Source of the DNA: Typha latifolia
Taxonomy: Eukaryota; Streptophyta; Magnoliopsida; Poales; Typhaceae
NCBI GenBank assembly: GCA_019914945.1
Contig: CM034104.1
Location: 870,501-934,500 of the forward strand
Direction: 5' to 3'
Length of the DNA stretch: 64,000 nt
The notes under the pieces are model-generated. The model was not told where the DNA came from, ran no database searches, and worked only from the letters and a program-made list of their open reading frames with translations. How positions within the stretch are numbered: the first letter of the stretch is position 1; every line of letters begins with the position of its first letter. Both the position numbers and the translations under genes were made by a program. This document shows positions 1-12,105 of the stretch, in pieces.

Positions 1-7
1 CATCCAC

Positions 8-2332
8 ATGCACCCACTTGAAACACCCACCAATACCAACGTTATACCTTCCTCCAAACACTCGCCCATTTCCACATTATCCATCCATTCTTCCTCCCCT
101 CCCTCCTCTCCAAAACCGGAACACAAATTTTCCACCACGATGCTCCACCAACCGCCACCCAACTCCACCTCCTTCCCTTCCTTAAACCAACTCCTTCCTT
201 CCTCCAAATCCTTCGACCATCCCATCTCCATTCCCAACCCCAACCTTCACCACCGTCTCAAACTCATCCGATCCCAATCCACCACCACCATTAGCGATTC
301 CACCGCTTCCTCCTCCTCCTCCTCCTCCGACGCCACTCTCCTTCTCCTCCTCCGCCGAGGAAAGACCGACGAAGCCTACGAGCTCTTCTCCCACTCTACT
401 CACCTCCCAAGCGCTACTTGTCTTAGCCGTCTCCTCGCCCAGCTCTCCTACCAGAAGCAATCCGCTTCGTCACTTTCCCGCGCCCAATCCCTCGTCCGCC
501 GCCTCCGCGACGCCGGCGAGCTCCGCCGCCTCGACGCCAACTCCCTCGGACTCCTCGCCTCAGCCGCCGCCCGCTCCGGCGCCGCAGCCTACGCCGCTTC
601 CGTCATCCGCGCCATGCTCCGGTCAGGTTACCTTCCCCACGTCAAGGCCTGGAGCTCCGCCGTCAGCCGCCTCTCCACTTCCGAAGACTCCTCTCCCTCC
701 GGCGCAGCCGAGGCCCTTCGCCTCTTCGACGCCGTCGTCCGTCGCATCCGCCGTGTCGGCCCGGGCCCCCTCGCCGCCGACGCGAGGCCCGACACCGCCG
801 CCTTCAACGCTGCCCTCAACGCCGCCGCTAACCTTGGGGACGTAAAGAAATTCGCCCAACTGTTCGACGAAATGCGCGAGTTCCAAGCTAAGCCGGACGC
901 CTTAACCTACAACGTCGTGATCAAGATGTGCGCGAGAGTTGGGAGAAGAGACCTCATGCTCCTAGCCTTGGAGCAAATCATACACAAAGGACTCGTCCCC
1001 TGTATCACTACCTTCCATTCCTTAGTAGCCGCCTACATCGGCTTCGACGATTTGGAAACCGCCGAGAAATTAGTACAAGCCATGCGCGAAGGCCGCACCG
1101 ACCTCTGTTTACTATTAAAAGAAACAAAATTGAAGGACGATGGAATCGAAGAAGAAGAAGAAGCTCATAGCCTTCTCAAAAGAATAGTAGAGAGCTCAGA
1201 GGATTACCATAAGGAGACGCCATTGCTGCCAAAGACGTATGTTCCTGACTCGAGAGTCTATACCACCCTCATGAAAGGGTACATGAAGCAAGGCCGCATC
1301 GACGACGTCGTCCGCACGATACGCGCGATGCAGCAAGAGCCCGACCCGGCGAGCCACCCCGACCACGTCACCTTCACCACGGTGATCACCGCCCTAGTCA
1401 AGTCCGGCGCGATTTCTCGTGCGCACAAGATGCTCGACGAAATGGCGCGGGCCCGCGTGCCCCCGAACCGGGTCACCTACAACGTGCTTCTCAAGGGCTA
1501 CTGCGAGCAGCTGCAGCTCGATAAGGCGAAGGAGCTTCTGCACGAGATGACGGCGGAGCTCGGCATCGAGCCCAACGTCGTATCTTACAACATTCTCATC
1601 AACGGTTGCATCCTCGTCGACGACAGCGCGGGTGCGCTGGCGTACTTCAACGAGATGCGGGAGCGCGGCATCGCGCCGTCCAAGGTCAGCTACACGACGT
1701 TGATGAAGGCGTTCGCGCTCTCCGGACAGCCGAAGCTCGCCCACAAGGTGTTCGACGAAATGGAGAAGGACCCAAGAGTTAAAGTAGACAGAATTGCTTG
1801 GAACATGTTAGTAGAAGGGTACTGCAGACTCGGTTTCATAGAGGAAGCCAAGAAGATCATAGAGCAGATGAAGGAGAGCGGCTTCGAACCCGACGTCGCA
1901 ACGTACTGTAGCCTTGCGAACGGAATAGCTCTGGCCCGGAAGCCAGGAGAGGCGCTTCTGCTATGGAACGAGGTGAAGGAGAGGTGCGAGGCCACGCCGC
2001 CGCTGAAGCCGGACGAGGGTTTGCTGGATGCATTGGCCGACGTCTGCGTGCGGGCCGCATTCTTCAAGAAGGCGTTGGAAATCGTGGCGTGCATGGAGGA
2101 GAATGGGATCCCGCCGAACAAGACCAAGTACAAGAAGATCTACATCGAGATGCACTCGAGGATGTTCACGAGCAAGCACGCGTCGCAGGCGAGGCAGGAT
2201 AGGAGGAAGGATAGGAAAAGGGCGGCAGAGGCTTTCAAGTTCTGGCTGGGGTTGCCCAACTCGTACTACGGGAGTGAGTGGAGACTTGAGCCCATTGTTT
2301 CAGATGAGTCGGATGACGACGGACTTGGCTAG
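8..2332 (+). CDS. HCF152: HCF152-type chloroplast pentatricopeptide repeat protein, intronless
   Basis: Single uninterrupted frame of 774 codons. The Ser/Pro/His-rich, acid-poor N-terminus looks like a plastid transit peptide. A GC-rich alpha-helical region and a series of about 35-residue PPR motifs follow, from about residue 260 (for example VTYNVLLKGYC, VSYNILINGCI, IAWNMLVEGYC) to about residue 720. An acidic insertion (DDGIEEEEEAHS) interrupts the array near residue 378. The basic tail ending in EAFKFWLGLPNSYYGSEW is the hallmark by which I recognise HCF152, which in Arabidopsis binds and stabilises processed plastid psbB-psbT-psbH-petB-petD RNAs. Length is about that of the Arabidopsis protein. 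The start is uncertain: the frame is open to the window edge, and Met45 (base 140) is a good alternative giving about 730 residues. The next gene is convergent, about 1.5 kb away. Confidence 0.87.
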   Translation: MHPLETPTNTNVIPSSKHSPISTLSIHSSSPPSSPKPEHKFSTTMLHQPPPNSTSFPSLNQLLPSSKSFDHPISIPNPNLHHRLKLIRSQSTTTISDSTASSSSSSSDATLLLLLRRGKTDEAYELFSHSTHLPSATCLSRLLAQLSYQKQSASSLSRAQSLVRRLRDAGELRRLDANSLGLLASAAARSGAAAYAASVIRAMLRSGYLPHVKAWSSAVSRLSTSEDSSPSGAAEALRLFDAVVRRIRRVGPGPLAADARPDTAAFNAALNAAANLGDVKKFAQLFDEMREFQAKPDALTYNVVIKMCARVGRRDLMLLALEQIIHKGLVPCITTFHSLVAAYIGFDDLETAEKLVQAMREGRTDLCLLLKETKLKDDGIEEEEEAHSLLKRIVESSEDYHKETPLLPKTYVPDSRVYTTLMKGYMKQGRIDDVVRTIRAMQQEPDPASHPDHVTFTTVITALVKSGAISRAHKMLDEMARARVPPNRVTYNVLLKGYCEQLQLDKAKELLHEMTAELGIEPNVVSYNILINGCILVDDSAGALAYFNEMRERGIAPSKVSYTTLMKAFALSGQPKLAHKVFDEMEKDPRVKVDRIAWNMLVEGYCRLGFIEEAKKIIEQMKESGFEPDVATYCSLANGIALARKPGEALLLWNEVKERCEATPPLKPDEGLLDALADVCVRAAFFKKALEIVACMEENGIPPNKTKYKKIYIEMHSRMFTSKHASQARQDRRKDRKRAAEAFKFWLGLPNSYYGSEWRLEPIVSDESDDDGLG

Positions 2333-3817
2333 TTGCCTAGTTCTAGCTGTTGATAGTTTCTATTTATTCGCATACAATTCATGCAACCCTTCCATACGTA
2401 GATCTTTCTCAGGCATGAGAAATTGGCAATATGTTTGTTGTCGAATATACACAATATTTGCAATTAAAAATTCAGTTGATTTCGTTTTATTTTAAAATAA
2501 TAAGCAATGATTTTTTAAGAGTCAGATATGCCTATACTGTATATTCAATTCCATTTATCCACTAAAGGGAATCAATTGATACAATGAAGAAGCATGCAAA
2601 TTGACTTCACATTAACACAGTCCAAACATAGGATTATCAATCTAAGCCGTTGAAAACATGCAGACAATAACAATGCCCCAATTGGAAAGCCATAACGAAA
2701 AATATATAAACTGTCAGACAGCTGAAATGAAGATAGCAGGATTTACAAGTCATTATTACATCAGAACTTTAAAGGAAGAAAACATCCTCTTAGAACTCTC
2801 TCCTCAAGAGGAGATGAGAAATATGATCATATGAAGGTAACTAAGTGAACAATGAAACATGATGTCTTGGTATATACAAAAAGAAAGTGCAATAACCAGA
2901 ACATGTGCCATGTGATCAGACCCATCTGGAACAACAGGAGTAAGCATAACCAGCACTATTTCATATTAGTTTTGGCTTTATAAATTCATCCTATAAGTCG
3001 AGAGACTCCTCGGTGACTGTAAGATTGCCTACCAGTTACTGCACCAGTTCAAAAACAATTATCAGAAGGATATAAATCTTTCTTGCACTACAACCACTTA
3101 ATCACTAACAACAGAAACAGTCTCCAGGAAGCAGGAAAAAAATATATACAAATGGATAAGCATATTCAGGAGAAACAACAACATAAGAAAAATCTCTGCA
3201 AAATCAAGAATGTAGAACATTGACAAGTTTCGCAATCTTAAAGTGCTCCCAACAAATTTTAGCGCCCTTCATTATCCAAATTTGGATACCTACTTCTGAA
3301 GTTGTCTTTGCGAAAACTGAAGGATTCCAAACACGAAGCTTCTTATTCTTTTTTCACTTCAAGTCAATTTTCTATCTAGAAAAGAGGCTTCCTGACTAAT
3401 ATCCTTTGTGCAGGTAAATTAACCTCTCGCCTTTATGTCACGCTAAATTTCATTTTCTTTGTTCCTTCAAGTAATAATATCCTCTGGACAAGTAACATAA
3501 CCTCTAACCATCATGTAAAGTTAAATGTTCTTTTCTTTGTTCCTTCAGAAATCCCAAGTTGATAGAAGCTAGTCATATTAACTTGATTTAGTAAAGTAGC
3601 ATAAATCATTGGATATAGATTAGGATGTTGACTTCTTTCCGATGTGCACTCCAGCTTTTCTATATCTCTTCAGATTCAAGATGAGTCGAGCAGTCAACTA
3701 TAACATCATTCGATCACAAGTGCATACTTAATCTAGTAAAAGCCAGATATGCAAAGGCCAACAAAGTGAAATATTACCTGAAGGATAAAGTTTCTAGCAG
3801 AAATAAGCAGCAGTGGT
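2333..3817. other. Intergenic spacer between convergent HCF152 and NF-YB genes
   Basis: AT-rich sequence expected to hold the 3' UTRs and polyadenylation signals of both flanking genes. No coding potential beyond short chance frames, and no clear repeat or RNA gene. Confidence 0.6.
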
Positions 3818-6598
3818 TCAGTTTGGGAGATCACCATTATGGAACTGGCAAAAGTTAAAAAGAATGAAGATTGGCATAGTAGAAGAGGAATATAAATATT
3901 CACTTGAAGCTAGATATTCACATTATACAAGAGATAAAAAGTTAGTAACAACGTTATCCTTACAAATTCCTTCAAATCTTGTGCAACTACCAGTAGATGG
4001 AATGCATAACTATCATTTTCTAAAGCATGGAAATCTTTAGCAGTAGCAGTGAAATTGTGAAACTTTCAAGGTTCAAACAATGAAGAAATTTATTTAGAAT
4101 GATTGGTTTCTAAACTGATATCTGTTCCATATTACACAGATATGATTAAACAAATGGCTGATACATGACTCACAACACACTAGACCAGAATTGGGGCACA
4201 ACAAGGCCATGTCAACAAGTGGATTGTCAATATGATACGAGAAGAGGCACTTTAGAGAGAACTAGTTTGATACATCCGTGCAATGCAGTGCAAATATAGG
4301 CGATGCTGTCGGTACCACACTGCATGACATGGATGAGACACTACATGGAGACCATAAAACCTTCAAAAGACAATAGAAGATAGGTCGATCCCTTTCTGAT
4401 TTAAAAGATATGCTGAATTAAGTCAATGCCAGTTGTAATTAAGTCTGAAACTGGATTCTTTTCAGTGGATTTGATGTTTGATGAATTGTGGGTCCTTATT
4501 CCTTAATGCAGTCTTAGGGTCAGGTTTGGATTGACAAAGACATAACTGCAAGATTAATCTTATGTTGGTTCCTGCTTGGTCCAGGTAGGGCTATATAACA
4601 ATTTGGAAATTGCCTTCTTGGTCTAGTTTTAGACTTCAGATTGACATGCTCTTACCTGTACACACCATAACTACTTATAATTGACATCTTAATCTAATAA
4701 GAAAGAGAGATGAGAAAATTGTCCCAACTATCTTAGCTATGTTATTTCGGGATGGGCATTATCATCTGATTCATCTCATAAGATGCAAACCCAATTATCA
4801 AATAGTTCATATTGCAATAGTGCAACCCAAAGCAATACTGCAACATCAACCATGCCTCGGTACACAGCAGCAAGAAAAAAAATCACTCTAAATTACCTGA
4901 GATTGTATATAGTTCATGCCATGAGTGTAAGGTCCTTGTTGATTCATCTGAAATATTTAATAGAAAACATTCAGACCCCAAGATAATAAAGTATATCATT
5001 AAGTGTAAAATGAATGAGCTATAATATGCATAACATACCCCCTGGAAATTTGCACCAGATTGAGACCCACCATGTGGACCTCCTCCATCTTTCTTAATGG
5101 AGCTATCTCCGCCCTTTGCAGATAACTTGCTATCACCCTGACAAAGATGCATCATCAAAAGTTTCAAATTTAAAAATGCTACGAGTACAACCATGATTAG
5201 CCTATTCCCCTTCATTCAGAACAAAAGACCACGCTGATATTTTGTCAAAATTAATTTCCTCAGGGGATCAGATCATGAGAGAAGCAAAAGCAATTTACCA
5301 ACCTGTTCAAATTTTATCATTATTTCAGTAGGAAAGAAAACAAATAGAAAACATATGAAATATGAATTCCATCTCAATATTAGGTCTAAGTAGTAAGGAT
5401 CTAAGAATTGGTTAGGTAAGCATGTTCTGACTACCCACCAAGGACCAGTTTTGATTACATATGTACACAAAATCAAACTGAGGAAAAAAAAACCGTGCAG
5501 GTACTACACAGAAAATATGCTAAGAAAAGAGACTAAGCAATAGTTTAGCTCATAGGTCTATTGAATCCAATCTCGACGGTCAAATTAGCATATCCAAAGA
5601 TGTGTTCAACACAATTTAGTATGCCATTAGGAATTTCTTACAAAAAGAGTAGGTCAAAAATTTGCACCTATATTGATGTGATTTTGCACTTTCTATTCTT
5701 ATTCACTTGTATTAGAATGCAAAAATGAGCCATAGTTACAAACTATTTGTGCATAAGAATTCAGCCTAAGTATATAAAGCATCTATAATAGGTCAATAGA
5801 AGTAATAAGAAAGAACAAAATCCCCACAGCTGCAAGCAACATTCATATTATAAGAAAGCATATTAAATTTGTCATTAATTCTCCATATTCTAACACAAAA
5901 TTTCAAAATTATCCAAGTGAACATGCATAGCAACATAGTGAATACTCCTGATGGAAATAAAAAAGCACTCCGCATACAGCTGTCGTGTTCAAGATCACAT
6001 ACCTCAATCTGCAATAAGACGTTCATCCCCAAAACATGCACAACAAAGAAAGATGCAATATAAAACATATCAGAACAACCCATCTACAAGAGAAATATAT
6101 GTTACAAACCTAACAAACTTTCGCAGATCTTAGCTAGAAATAGAGATTGAAGGATTCACCTCTCTATATTTCTGAAGGTACAATTTAAGCGGCTCGATGT
6201 ACTCCTCGAACCCCAACGTCGCCATCGCCCAGAGAAGATCGTCACCATTAATCGTCTTCCTCTTCTCTTTCTGGCACTTATCACTCGCCCTAGATCATCG
6301 AAATGTCTTTCAAACCATCAAGAACAAAACGAATCGAAACAGGAAACACAAAAACGGAGGGATATAGAGATCAATCTCACTCGCTGGTGATGAAGCTGAT
6401 GAACTCGGACACGCACTCCTGCACGGTCTCCTTCGCGTCCTTGGCAATCTTCCCATTCGCCGGGAGCGCCTTCTTCATGATCCGGCTAATGTTCGCGATC
6501 GGGAGGAACCGATCCTGCTCCCGCACGTTGGATCGGGAACCTTCGTCGCCGCTCTCGGGGCTTCCGCCGCCGAGGGGACTCCTCGGGCCGTCGGACAT
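3818..6598 (-). CDS. NF-YB: NF-Y transcription factor subunit B (CCAAT-binding, histone-fold), non-LEC1 type
   Basis: Six coding exons on the minus strand: 6381-6598, 6160-6289, 6003-6008, 5039-5137, 4897-4947 and 3818-3844. They join in phase to 176 residues. The histone-fold core runs from about residue 29 ([20 protein letters not shown]) to KLYLQKYRE and includes [18 protein letters not shown] and [19 protein letters not shown]. Lys in GKIAKDAKE, rather than the LEC1-type Asp, places it in the non-LEC1 class. NF-YB pairs with NF-YC and NF-YA to bind CCAAT boxes. The Gly/Gln-rich tail ends in [16 protein letters not shown], resembling grass NF-YB tails. Exon 3 is only 6 nt and supplies Ile-Glu where relatives have Met-Glu. 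The start at 6598 is the first in-frame ATG, although the frame stays open about 98 codons further upstream. The paralogue is not resolved. Confidence 0.93.
6003..6008 (-). other. NF-YB: Six-nucleotide coding microexon of NF-YB
   Basis: On the minus strand the sequence reads ttattgcag|ATTGAG|gtatgtgatc, with a good acceptor and an excellent donor. It adds Ile-Glu between KYRE (end of exon 2) and GDSKL (start of exon 4). The family sequence at this point is typically YREMEGD, so skipping the exon would leave a two-residue gap. It stays in frame whether included or skipped. Confidence 0.78.
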
Positions 6599-6645
6599 CG
6601 CCGGAACCCTAGATCCACGCCCGAGGGATCCGGAGAAGAGATCAG

Positions 6646-6653
6646 AAACCCTA
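6646..6653 (-). promoter_or_regulatory. Telo-box (AAACCCTA) in the NF-YB leader
   Basis: AAACCCTA reads on the plus strand, that is in reverse orientation relative to the gene, about 50 bp upstream of the NF-YB ATG. Telo-boxes are common near the start of housekeeping plant genes. The function here is inferred. Confidence 0.4.
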
Positions 6654-6898
6654 GATCGCGGAGGAGGATAGAGGCGAAGCGTACCTTGGATTTGGTTGGC
6701 GGATTTATATTTGGCGCGCGCGAGCGAGAGAAGAAGAGAGAGGAGATTAGTTTTTAATTTTAATCTTTTTTTCTTCGGGCAGGGGAGAGGACGAAAGAGA
6801 TCGGACGCTGGAGAAGAGACGGAGGAGGAGACGACGGGGATGAGAGTTGTCGAGATGGGTTTGGTTATCTGAACCGTTCGTCCCACGAGCAACCCCCC

Positions 6899-6906
6899 TT
6901 ATATAA
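6899..6906 (-). promoter_or_regulatory. Probable TATA box for NF-YB
   Basis: TTATATAA lies about 300 bp upstream of the NF-YB ATG. It would place transcription start near 6870 and give a leader of about 270 nt. A second, weaker TATA-like stretch (TATAAAT on the minus strand) lies near 6703-6711. Confidence 0.5.
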
Positions 6907-7656
6907 GGACCCTCGCCGCCCATGGCCCGGTTCTTTTTTCTTTCTTTCTTTTTTAATTAATTTACGAAACTTGAGAATTAATTCCAATTAAAAAATATAG
7001 TGTTTCAAACTTATTCTAAAATTATATTATGAAATTGATAAATTGGTTACGAATTACCATCTCATTCTCACACCTACAGTAATCTTAAAATAAGTTGCAC
7101 TAGTAAATATTTTTTATAGTCTGGTAGAAAAACTATAATATAAACTACTGTCTCTAGAACACGCTTGTCGTGCCAGATTAAATAAAAGTTTAAAATGCTG
7201 TGTTGCATTAGATTTAGATGGTGCAACATGTGCACGAAATAGAACGAAAGATTGAGACACGAGTTTACTCGCGAGTGAAGAAGAGTGAGTTGGTGATGTG
7301 TACCTACCCTCCACTAGCAAAGAACAACTCTATTTATTTGTTAAAACTTAAATAACTTCGAAGTTACCTCGCCGCACTAGATCCTGAAACTTTTTATTTC
7401 TGTCATCGGGTGTAAGAACTAGGAAGTAAGAGGAATAAAACAAAACACAGGAGGTTATGTGCAAAATCCGCAAACCAGGGGCAAAAAAATAATATACTAT
7501 AGTCAGGGGTGTTTGTGTAAGTTTATCTTTCCACGGAAAGCCGAACCGCCGAGACGATGAACCCCACAATTGGACGATTCTTGCATTTAAAAATAAATTT
7601 AAAAAAAACAACAAATACGATCGGGGAAAGAATCACTTTCATCTTCCTTCGCTGCC

Positions 7657-10600
7657 ATGGACGACGACCTCGACTTCGTCATCTCCGACCAACACCGCGA
7701 GCTCATGGCCGCCCGCGCCGCCGAGTCCGACCTCGACCTCGCCTTCCGCCTCCAAATGGAGGAAGCCATGGCCGCCTCCCTCTCTCTCCTCCCTTCCTCC
7801 TCGACCACCACCGCCACCACCGAAACAGTCGAATACGTAGAAAAAACAGACTCTTCTCTCCTCCTCGACTTCCAAGCCCTAGAACTCGATCGCTTCCTCC
7901 AGGAGAAGCGGGACGCCGAGCAATCCCAGTCCGAGCTCCGCCGCCTCGCTGACGACCTCCGCATCCGCTACCATGACGAGCAGTTCGCGCGAGAGATCGA
8001 GTCGATGCCGGAAGAAGACTGGGAGGAGTTCGGCGATAACTTCGAGCAGCCGATCGAGGAGGAGGAGTTGCCTTTTCGGCTTTACTTTAAGGGGATGTTG
8101 AGCAGTGAGTTGGTGAAGGGGAATTGGGTTCAGGTTGCTGGGATTGGGGTGGCGGTGTGCGATCCGCAGGACAATTTGGTACTAAAGATTCAGAAGCCGA
8201 TGTCAGGGGCCGCGGGTGGACGTGAGGTGGTAGAGACGAAGGCGTTGATCGAAGGGCTCAATGCGGTGCTCTCGTTGGGGATCAAGAGGGTGCACGTGTT
8301 CTTCGATTATAGAATTCTTTTTAATCATGTGAGTTTTCTTTCCCATTGAGTTCTTAAATATGTTCTTGTTCGTAGTTTAAGTAGAAATTGAATGTTTGTA
8401 TAGATTACTGGGTTGTTTCTTGTTCGTACTTTAAGAAGAGTTTGTGTGTTTTATTTGTATAATGTATGTATCACGTTAAATGAAAATAAGCAATTTTTAG
8501 CAATATTATTTCCTTATTCTTAAATTTTATGTGAATATCGACAACTTGGAAGGTTGATGACAAGGTAGCAACATTAAATTTATTTTTTAGCACAAAAGTT
8601 TGTGAAACTTGTGACTTGTATAATCAAAATTTTCTATATCTTCATGACCCTTTGGAAAATTTTCAGACCTCTTTAATTGGACCCTACAATTGAAAACTCA
8701 ATGCCAAAGTATAAAGCTTCATGAGTCTGACAGGTACATGATGAAACCAAAAGCACTAATGTAGAGTTTGTATTTGTCTTTATGGTCGTACATAAGTACT
8801 TGACATACTGGTCTATGGATGAAGTTGTTCTTCTATTTTCTCATGATAGCTTATGATTAAGGGAGCTATGAAATATGCGTTCACCGATCCTATATTTTTT
8901 GAGAAAGAACATATTATCTGCACTTGACTAAAGAAGTATTGATTTTGTGAATTGTGAAAATTTTGGCTCATTATTTACAGGTGACAGGAAAATGGTATGT
9001 CAAGCAGCGTAAGGTCGCTAATATGATCGATCAAGTGTTGTTGCTAGAAAGGAAGTTCGAAAAATGTCAGATGTTCTTGCTGCCGCGATGCAATGTCAGA
9101 TTCGCTTTTAAGTTAGCGAGGGATATGATAGATTCTCAGATCGAAAAGGATGCTGATTCGAACAACAACAAAGACTTAAAGGAAACTTGCAACATCTGTT
9201 TGGAACTTGCTGATTCTTCTGAAATGTTTGCTGTTGATGACTGTTTGCACCGATATTGTTTTTCCTGTATGAAACAACATGTGGAAGTTAAGCTACTTCA
9301 TGGAATGCTCCCACATTGTCCACATGAGGGCTGCAATGTGAAGCTTAATGTGGAGAGTTCAAGGAAATTTTTGACTAGTAAACTTTTAGAGATCATGGTC
9401 CAGCGTATAAAGGAAGAATCAATTCCTCCTGCTGAGAAAATTTACTGCCCATATCCGAGGTGCTCCGCTTTGATGTCGTTGAATGAAGCAATATGTCCTC
9501 AGCAGGAGTCTTCCTCCCAGAAGTCCACTTTTGGCACTTCTAGATTAAGAAAATGTATCAAGTGTGATGGCTCCTTCTGTGTCAAATGTAAGGTTCCCTG
9601 GCATGAGAGGATGTCATGTTATGACTACAAAAGGTTAAATCCAAATCGTCGTCCAGAAGACGCAAAGTTACAGTCTCTTGCAAGACAGAAGTTGTGGCGC
9701 CAGTGTGTTAAATGCAACCATATGATTGAACTGGCAGAGGGATGCTTTCATATGACTTGCAGGTGTTCTTTTTCTTTTCCTTGTGCTCTTTATGCCTGAT
9801 ATGCTGCATTTAATTCTCTTTTGCCTGTCATTTATGTCTCTAATTACTGCCAAAATATAGACTGCATAAAGAATTATGCTAATTGACGTTTTATTGTATT
9901 TCTTTTTTTCCTCTCATTTGTTTGTTCCATGTGTAGACAGCAATTTTATAGAGAAAAATAATCACAAATCAGGTTGCAATAACTCAAAACTTTGTTATAG
10001 CTATCTTCTCATCCTATTCATTCCATGTTGTTCAGCTTTAAGGATAATGTTTAATTCATTCAGATATAGTGAAGTCCTGCACCACCTTTAACCTGATTTC
10101 AATATGCTAAATGTGTTTGCAACATCTAGTGCAAGAATCTAAACTTGTTGAGGAATTTTGTTGCTTGAGCCTAAAGTACAGTGGAGAAAGTAGGGTAACT
10201 CAGCCCAACAGCTGTGTTTACAACTTTTACAGAAAATGCCTTTTCTCCCTGACCTCCTTGGCGCAAGAATTTACACCAGTTTATAGATAGTTGGTTTTAG
10301 GTAGACAACTGATTGTATAAATGGTGGTTCCTTTGCGAACTTTCTCTAGGCTGTGTTCTAGCCAACATAACTTTGGACAGCACTTTGCTAATGACAATGG
10401 CTGAAACTGCATCTTGTTAAAGGCTTAAAGCTAATCATCTAGTGAAGGAAAATACTCCTCTTGTTATACATCTAAATTCTGAACACAATGGGAAACTGAC
10501 TTCACAGCCCTTGTGTTGCTTAATGCATGACTTATTTTTTTGTAGGAGACTTGATCATATATAACTGCTTTTATTCAGATTGGCAAGTAATTTATGTGAA

Positions 10601-11099
10601 GAAGCTTCTTCTCGAGATCAATATGGTAGTAGGAAAAATTCTCTTTCTTTGCTCATTTTGACTATTCTTTGGCCAGTTTCTTGCTTGAAGTTTCCCCTTG
10701 AACTATTCCATAAAATTCTTGAATACTTATCAAATTTAGATGGTTTTACTTATATTTTCGACATATTTATGGTTTTACTTATCAAATTTTATCCAGAATA
10801 CTCTGGAGGGAACACAAACATTTTGATCCTTAGATATGTATACAAACATGTCTCACTTGGCCTCCTTTTACATTCTAATCTAAAATCCGTTGTCTTGCAG
10901 ATGTGGATATGAATTCTGTTATACTTGTGGAAAAAAATGGAAGGATAAGAAAGCTACTTGTTCTTGCCCCTTGTGGAATGAAGGATTCATTTGGCATGAT
11001 GATAGTGAGGATGAGGATGACTTTTATGATGAAGAAGATGATGACGATGATGAATCCCCCTTCTATCAGGGGTTTATCAATTTTCGTCGCCTCCATTAG
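7657..11099 (+). CDS. RBR-type E3 ubiquitin ligase with an N-terminal RNase H-like domain
   Basis: Three coding exons, 7657-8328, 8981-9762 and 10901-11099, give 550 residues. The Asp/Glu-rich N-terminus is followed by an RNase H-like segment (about residues 140-240), as in a known group of plant RBR ligases. RING1 starts at CNICLEL (Cys294) and continues through CLHRYCFSCMKQH. The IBR region includes YCPYPRCSALM and CIKCDGSFCVKC. RING2 has CVKCNHMIELAEGCFHMTC then RCGYEFCYTCG; the Cys at about 484 in HMTC is the position expected to carry the ubiquitin thioester, and it spans the exon 2/3 junction. The C-terminus is very acidic (EDEDDFYDEEDDDDD). RBR enzymes take ubiquitin from an E2 and pass it to a substrate; the substrate here is unknown. 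The usual RNase H first Asp is replaced by Lys145, so nuclease activity is unlikely. Confidence 0.9.
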
Positions 11100-12105
11100 G
11101 ATAGCACTTGGTACTTGTCCCTATCACCTACAGATAACTGCAAACTGGTTAAGCTTATAGCGGTATTGTTAATAGGAACGATTTTTTATGAAGAGGCTTT
11201 CCCAGGATGGAGAGGCATGTTTCATGATCTCCGAGTTGAATACCATTCAATCCGTAAGCTGCTCTATAGTTGTTTGTTCCTGTTTTGTACTTCTATACAT
11301 TGTTGGAAAAGCTTCTCTGCCATAACATGAATATGCAAGGAGTTTCACACATCTATCAGATTCGGCTCCCAGCTTTCATCAGATTAAATGTTCTCATTTG
11401 CATGCATTCAACTCCAGATAGAGTTCGGAAAGTTTCTTCTGTCCATTTTTCACGTGGCTGAAGCAGCTCTCTCGCCATTAATCATAGTTCCCTACTGGAA
11501 TCGCACACGTTAAAGATGACTAAAATGAAAAATTAAACAATTTATCCTGTTCTCCATTGCGTCAATTTAGGATCCCGGAATTTGGAACCTTAAATTTTGC
11601 AGCCTAACAAAGCTTAAGGCTCCTTTTAACAATGATCACTTCATACGAAGTAAATAGATGAACATAAAGGTCTAAAAAAATCAAGCGGAATGGCAGCTGA
11701 ATCATGTAGCTAACTATAAACAGATTAAAGAGAGCAAAGTAGCCACACCCTCTCCATGACTTTCAAATATCAAGATGGAGGAATGCCCGGGAGCACAGAT
11801 AACTATATACACATATTAAAGGTCTTTTGAAACGGTAATTTCCTCCAGCCAATCAGCTCTCAGAAGCTGATAGAGGCTTTCTACCAAAAAGGAAGAAAAA
11901 GGAAAGGAAAGAAAAGAAAAGAAGAAGCTGGATCCTCTCTTTAGCAAAGGAAATAGAGAAACTGAAAGATTCTTTACAAAAGGCTAGAAGAGAATCCAGA
12001 CTTCTGTAACTAAAGACATAAAAGTGAAGTCATCGAATCAAAATGGTGGCTATTTTTCAGGGGATAAAATGGACCGGGTTGAATAGCCTCATACTAGTTG
12101 CAACG
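11100..12105. other. Intergenic spacer between convergent RBR ligase and SAMTL genes
   Basis: Contains the 3' UTRs of both genes. A purine-rich stretch (AAGAAAAAGGAAAGGAAAG-like) lies around 11885-11930. No gene seen. Confidence 0.6.

Larger units (their letters stand above)
6599..7656. other. Divergent promoter region between NF-YB (-) and the RBR ligase (+)
   Basis: About 1.06 kb shared by two head-to-head genes. The NF-YB side is GC-rich leader sequence with a telo-box and a TATA box. The middle and right side are AT-rich, with no further gene or clear repeat. Confidence 0.6.

Noticed and set aside
6599..6892. In-frame open extension upstream of the NF-YB start, suggesting a longer protein
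   Set aside because: No ATG occurs in the extension; 6598 is the first in-frame Met and matches family N-termini. The open frame is fortuitous GC-rich leader.
10580..10912. 110-codon open frame inside the RBR gene
   Set aside because: It lies across the intron/exon 3 border in another frame and matches nothing. The spliced RBR frame explains the region.
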